Assembly (NCBI RefSeq): GCF_936916975.1
Contig: NZ_CAKZGO010000009.1
Span: 1-46,684, forward strand
Direction: 5' to 3'
Length of the DNA stretch: 46,684 nt
From: an uncultured Dongia sp.
GTDB taxonomy: Bacteria; Pseudomonadota; Alphaproteobacteria; Dongiales; Dongiaceae
Shown in pieces: positions 43,873 through 46,684 of the stretch. How positions within the stretch are numbered: the stretch's first letter is position 1; the number at the start of each line of letters is the position of its first letter. Below the pieces are notes generated by a model, which was given only the letters and a program-made list of their open reading frames with translations, was not told the DNA's origin and did no database searches. A program made the translations under genes and the position numbers.

Positions 43873-45492
43873 ATGAAGGATTACGACTATATCGTCGTGG
43901 GCGGTGGCAGTTCCGGCTGTGTCACCGCAAGCCGCCTGGTGCAGGATCATGGCGCACGCGTGCTGCTGCTCGAAGCAGGGCCGGCGAAACCCAGCCCGGT
44001 GTTGGCCATGCCGGCCGGTTACATGAAGTTCCTGGCGAGCGACGCCTATCTCACCATGCATAAATCGGTGCCGCAGCCCCAGCTTGATGGCCGCGCGCCG
44101 ATCATCCCGCAGGGCCGGGTGCTGGGCGGGGGCAGCGCGGTCAACGCCATGGTCTATATGCGCGGCCAGGCGGCCGATTACGACCGCTGGGACCGCTATC
44201 TCGGCCAGGGCTCAGGCTGGAGCTACCGGGACCTGCTGCCCCATTTCAAGCGCCAGGAAGACAACGACCATCTCGCCGGCGAATTTCACGGTGTCGGCGG
44301 GCCGCTGAAGGTATCGCATCTCGGCCACCACTGCGCCATGAGCCAGGCATTCGTGAAAACCGTCCAGGGGTTGGGCTATCCCCATAACCCGGATTTCAAC
44401 GGCGCCCAGCAGCGCGGCGTGGGCTTTATGCAGCACACGATCGACGGCGCCACCCGTCGCCGGTGCAGCGCCCGTGACGCCTTCCTGGCGCCACTCATGA
44501 ATGATCCGCGGCTGACCATCCTGACGGATGCCAGTGCCACGGGCCTTATCATTGAACAGGGGTGCGCCAATGGCGTGCGCTATGTGCACGCGGGTCAAAC
44601 GATCGAGGCTCGCGCCAGTGCCGAGGTGATCCTCACCGCCGGCACCTATATCACGCCGAAGCTCCTTATGCTCTCCGGCGTCGGGCCGGCGGCACATCTC
44701 AAGGAACATGATATCGCCACGAAGGTCGATCTGCCGGGTGTGGGGCAGAACCTGCAGGATCATCACGAGGTTCCACTCATCGCCGCAGCCAACGGGCCCT
44801 ATGGCTATTTCGGCCAGGATCGCGGCCTCGCGATGCTTCGCAACGGCCTGCAATACTTGCTCTTCAAATCCGGCCCTGTCACGACCACCGGCGTCGAGGC
44901 CTGCGCCTTTATCGATCCCGACAATCATGGCCCCGACAACCACGGCGATGAAAGCACGATCCAGCTCTATTGCGTGCCCACCGTCTATCTCGACCGCGAT
45001 ATCTCGGGCATCGCACCCTGCGAGGGCGTCACCCTGACGCCTGGTGTGTTGCGCCCGAAGGCGCGCGGTTCCGTGAAGCTGCGTTCCGCTGATCCCGCAG
45101 CACCACCGCTGGTGGACTGCAACTTCTTCGGCCATCCGGATGATTTGCGCCTGCAGGTCGCTGGCCTCCGTTTCGCGCGCAAGATCATGGCGGCAGCGCC
45201 CATGCGGGACATGTTGACAAGCGAGCTCTTCCCCGGCGCCGAAAAAGCATCGGACGCCGATCTCGAGGCGCATTGCAAGCGCATGGTCAAGACTACCTAT
45301 CACCCCGTGGGCACCTGCCGCATGGGGCCCGATGGCGATGCGAGTGCTGTCCTCGATGCCAAGCTGCGTGTGCGTGGGGTCGACAAGCTGCGCGTTTTTG
45401 ATCTGTCCATGATGCCGAGCATCACGTCCGGTAATACGAATGCGCCGGCATTGGCGATCGCGGATCGGGCCGTTGCGCTGATGATGGGATAG
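43873..45492 (+). CDS. GMC-family FAD oxidoreductase (choline/alcohol dehydrogenase type)
   Basis: 539 residues. The FAD loop is IVVGGGSSGCVTASRL (7-22) with the acidic end VLLLEAG; GMC signature 1 lies in QGRVLGGGSAVNAMVYMRGQ, signature 2 in GTYITPKLLMLSGVGP, and the active-site His477 in TTYHPVGTCRMG with the second polar residue in SGNTNAPA. Relatives oxidise choline, polyols and other alcohols, passing electrons to FAD and then quinone or oxygen. No signal peptide is visible, so it is cytoplasmic or membrane-bound. The ATG at 43873 fits the family N-terminus; the frame is open to 43807, overlapping the SDR gene. It belongs to the polyol operon. Confidence 0.9.
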   Translation: MKDYDYIVVGGGSSGCVTASRLVQDHGARVLLLEAGPAKPSPVLAMPAGYMKFLASDAYLTMHKSVPQPQLDGRAPIIPQGRVLGGGSAVNAMVYMRGQAADYDRWDRYLGQGSGWSYRDLLPHFKRQEDNDHLAGEFHGVGGPLKVSHLGHHCAMSQAFVKTVQGLGYPHNPDFNGAQQRGVGFMQHTIDGATRRRCSARDAFLAPLMNDPRLTILTDASATGLIIEQGCANGVRYVHAGQTIEARASAEVILTAGTYITPKLLMLSGVGPAAHLKEHDIATKVDLPGVGQNLQDHHEVPLIAAANGPYGYFGQDRGLAMLRNGLQYLLFKSGPVTTTGVEACAFIDPDNHGPDNHGDESTIQLYCVPTVYLDRDISGIAPCEGVTLTPGVLRPKARGSVKLRSADPAAPPLVDCNFFGHPDDLRLQVAGLRFARKIMAAAPMRDMLTSELFPGAEKASDADLEAHCKRMVKTTYHPVGTCRMGPDGDASAVLDAKLRVRGVDKLRVFDLSMMPSITSGNTNAPALAIADRAVALMMG

Positions 45493-45560
45493 GGACATTT
45501 CTGGCGGACGATCCTGTCGATCGTCGCTGAGTACAAAGAAACTAGTGGGGGATATGGTCG

Positions 45561-46628
45561 ATGGCGTCGGTAGAAATCCGTGAGGTCCGCAAGTCCTTTG
45601 GCGGCGTTCATGTCATCCATGGCGTGTCCATCGATGTCGCCGATGGCGAGTTCGTCATCCTGGTCGGGCCGTCCGGCTGTGGGAAATCAACGCTCCTGCG
45701 CATGATCGCCGGGCTGGAGGAAATCAGCGGTGGTGACATTCGCATCGGTGGCCGGGTCGTCAACAACCTGCCACCCAAGGACCGGGACATCGCCATGGTG
45801 TTCCAGAACTACGCGCTCTATCCGCATATGACGGTCGCTGAGAATATGAGCTTCTCACTGATGCTGAAGCGCGCCCCGAAGGATGAGATCGACGGCCGCG
45901 TGAAGCGTGCTGCCGAGATCCTGGCGCTGACGCCACTGCTCAGCCGCTACCCCCGGCAGCTCTCAGGCGGCCAGCGCCAGCGCGTTGCCATGGGCCGCGC
46001 CATCGTGCGCGACCCGCAGGTCTTCCTGTTCGACGAACCGTTGTCGAATCTCGATGCCAAGCTGCGCGTACAGATGCGTGCCGAAATCAAGGAACTGCAT
46101 CAGCGGTTGCGCACCACCACTGTTTACGTGACCCACGATCAGATCGAAGCGATGACCATGGCGGACAAGATCGTGGTCATGCATGACGGCATCGTGGAAC
46201 AGTCCGGTCCGCCGCTGGAGCTTTACGATCGCCCGGCCAACCTTTTCGTGGCGAGCTTCATCGGCTCACCGTCGATGAATCTGATCGACGGCACAGTGGC
46301 AATCGGCAGCGACGGGCGGCCCAGCTTCGTAACACCGGAAGGTGTCCACCTGCCGCTCAGCGCTGCCCCTTCAGATACCGCGGGCAAGCCCCTGATCTAC
46401 GGCATTCGGCCGGAACATTTCACGGTCTCCGATGCCGGAATCCCCGTGAAGGTCGTCGTCATCGAGCCGACCGGATCGGAAACACAAGTCGTGGTCCGCC
46501 TTGGCAACCACGACATCGTCGGCCTCTTCCGTGAACGCATCGCCCTTCAGCCCGGCGAGACCATTCACCTCGCGCCGGATGTCGGCAAGGCCCATCTTTT
46601 CGACAAGGCTACGGGTTCGAGATTGTAG
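45561..46628 (+). CDS. Sugar/polyol ABC transporter ATP-binding protein (MalK/UgpC family)
   Basis: 355 residues. Walker [10 protein letters not shown] (about 37-45), signature [14 protein letters not shown], Walker [15 protein letters not shown], switch His in VTHDQIEAM; then the MalK-type regulatory part ([23 protein letters not shown]). It resembles the ATPase of the other sugar-type operon in this window. It closes the polyol operon and should power the two permeases at 40061-41778, eight kilobases of enzyme genes not intervening except those of the same operon. The terminator follows 21 bases after the stop. Confidence 0.93.
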   Translation: MASVEIREVRKSFGGVHVIHGVSIDVADGEFVILVGPSGCGKSTLLRMIAGLEEISGGDIRIGGRVVNNLPPKDRDIAMVFQNYALYPHMTVAENMSFSLMLKRAPKDEIDGRVKRAAEILALTPLLSRYPRQLSGGQRQRVAMGRAIVRDPQVFLFDEPLSNLDAKLRVQMRAEIKELHQRLRTTTVYVTHDQIEAMTMADKIVVMHDGIVEQSGPPLELYDRPANLFVASFIGSPSMNLIDGTVAIGSDGRPSFVTPEGVHLPLSAAPSDTAGKPLIYGIRPEHFTVSDAGIPVKVVVIEPTGSETQVVVRLGNHDIVGLFRERIALQPGETIHLAPDVGKAHLFDKATGSRL

Positions 46629-46649
46629 GTGCTGGAGCGCTGCGCAAGC

Positions 46650-46681
46650 AAAAGCCCGCGCCATTTCTGGCACGGGCTTTT
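46650..46681 (+). terminator. Intrinsic terminator of the polyol operon
   Basis: AAAAGCCCGCGCC, loop ATTTCT, GGCACGGGCTTTT: 13-base arms with one mismatch and a T-run in the descending arm. It starts 21 bases after the ATPase stop, at the window edge. Confidence 0.8.
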
Positions 46682-46684
46682 GAG

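Noticed and set aside
1-46684. CRISPR arrays, tRNA/rRNA genes, insertion sequences, phage genes
   Set aside because: No regularly spaced repeats, cloverleaf sequences, transposase or integrase motifs, or flanking target duplications were seen.

Overview
The window reads as chromosomal DNA of a GC-rich Gram-negative alphaproteobacterium, probably a free-living soil, water or plant-associated member of the Rhodospirillales/Rhizobiales kind. The basis is gene content: a giant cyclic beta-1,2-glucan synthase, several MalEFGK-type ABC uptake operons, an AhpC/AhpF pair, an OhrR-like regulator and a fused exosortase-EpsI. The genus assignment is inference. I see no rRNA, tRNA, CRISPR array, transposase or phage gene.

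Layout. (1) 1-484: an edge fragment with a probable break. The first ~117 bases encode, on the minus strand, the middle of a FecCD-type permease; the rest reads better as the C-terminus of an unknown plus-strand protein. (2) 490-5841, minus strand: an exopolysaccharide/exosortase operon read as glycosyltransferase GT4, fused exosortase-EpsI, Wzz/GumC-type chain-length protein, hexapeptide acyltransferase. (3) 5842-6486: a long AT-rich spacer with two palindromes, then a compact VWA adhesin-like protein with a BapA-type prefix, followed by two GT2-type glycosyltransferases. (4) 10492-12733: ahpC-ahpF with an intergenic hairpin. (5) 12816-13180, minus: a small hypothetical gene translationally coupled (ATGA) to an unlisted 28-residue single-span membrane peptide. 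(6) 13666-22182: the 2838-residue cyclic glucan synthase, starting with TTG. (7) 22187-24561: an OhrR/MarR-type repressor divergent from a DipZ-type thiol-disulfide protein, with a repeated ATATATATCG motif between them.

(8) 24623-30886, minus: GntR/FadR regulator, Cys/Met-metabolism PLP enzyme, sugar-type binding protein, hairpin, two permeases, MalK-type ATPase. (9) 31118-36420, minus: polar amino acid ABC transporter (binding protein, two permeases, GlnQ-type ATPase), IclR regulator, D-serine dehydratase/D-threonine aldolase-like PLP enzyme, with a RidA-family deaminase divergent from it. This looks like a D-amino-acid uptake and deamination unit in which RidA clears the enamine/imine product. 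(10) 37054-46628: an AraC regulator, then a plus-strand polyol-type operon of binding protein, hairpin, two permeases, a 68-residue two-span membrane protein, xylitol/sorbitol-type dehydrogenase, SDR, GMC oxidoreductase and MalK-type ATPase, closed by a terminator at the window end.

The most interesting points are the small membrane proteins built into operons (28 and 68 residues), the OhrR-like/DipZ divergent pair with its repeated operator-like motif, the D-amino-acid/RidA unit, and the PLP lyase coupled to a sugar-type ABC operon. All substrate assignments are inference from family and context.
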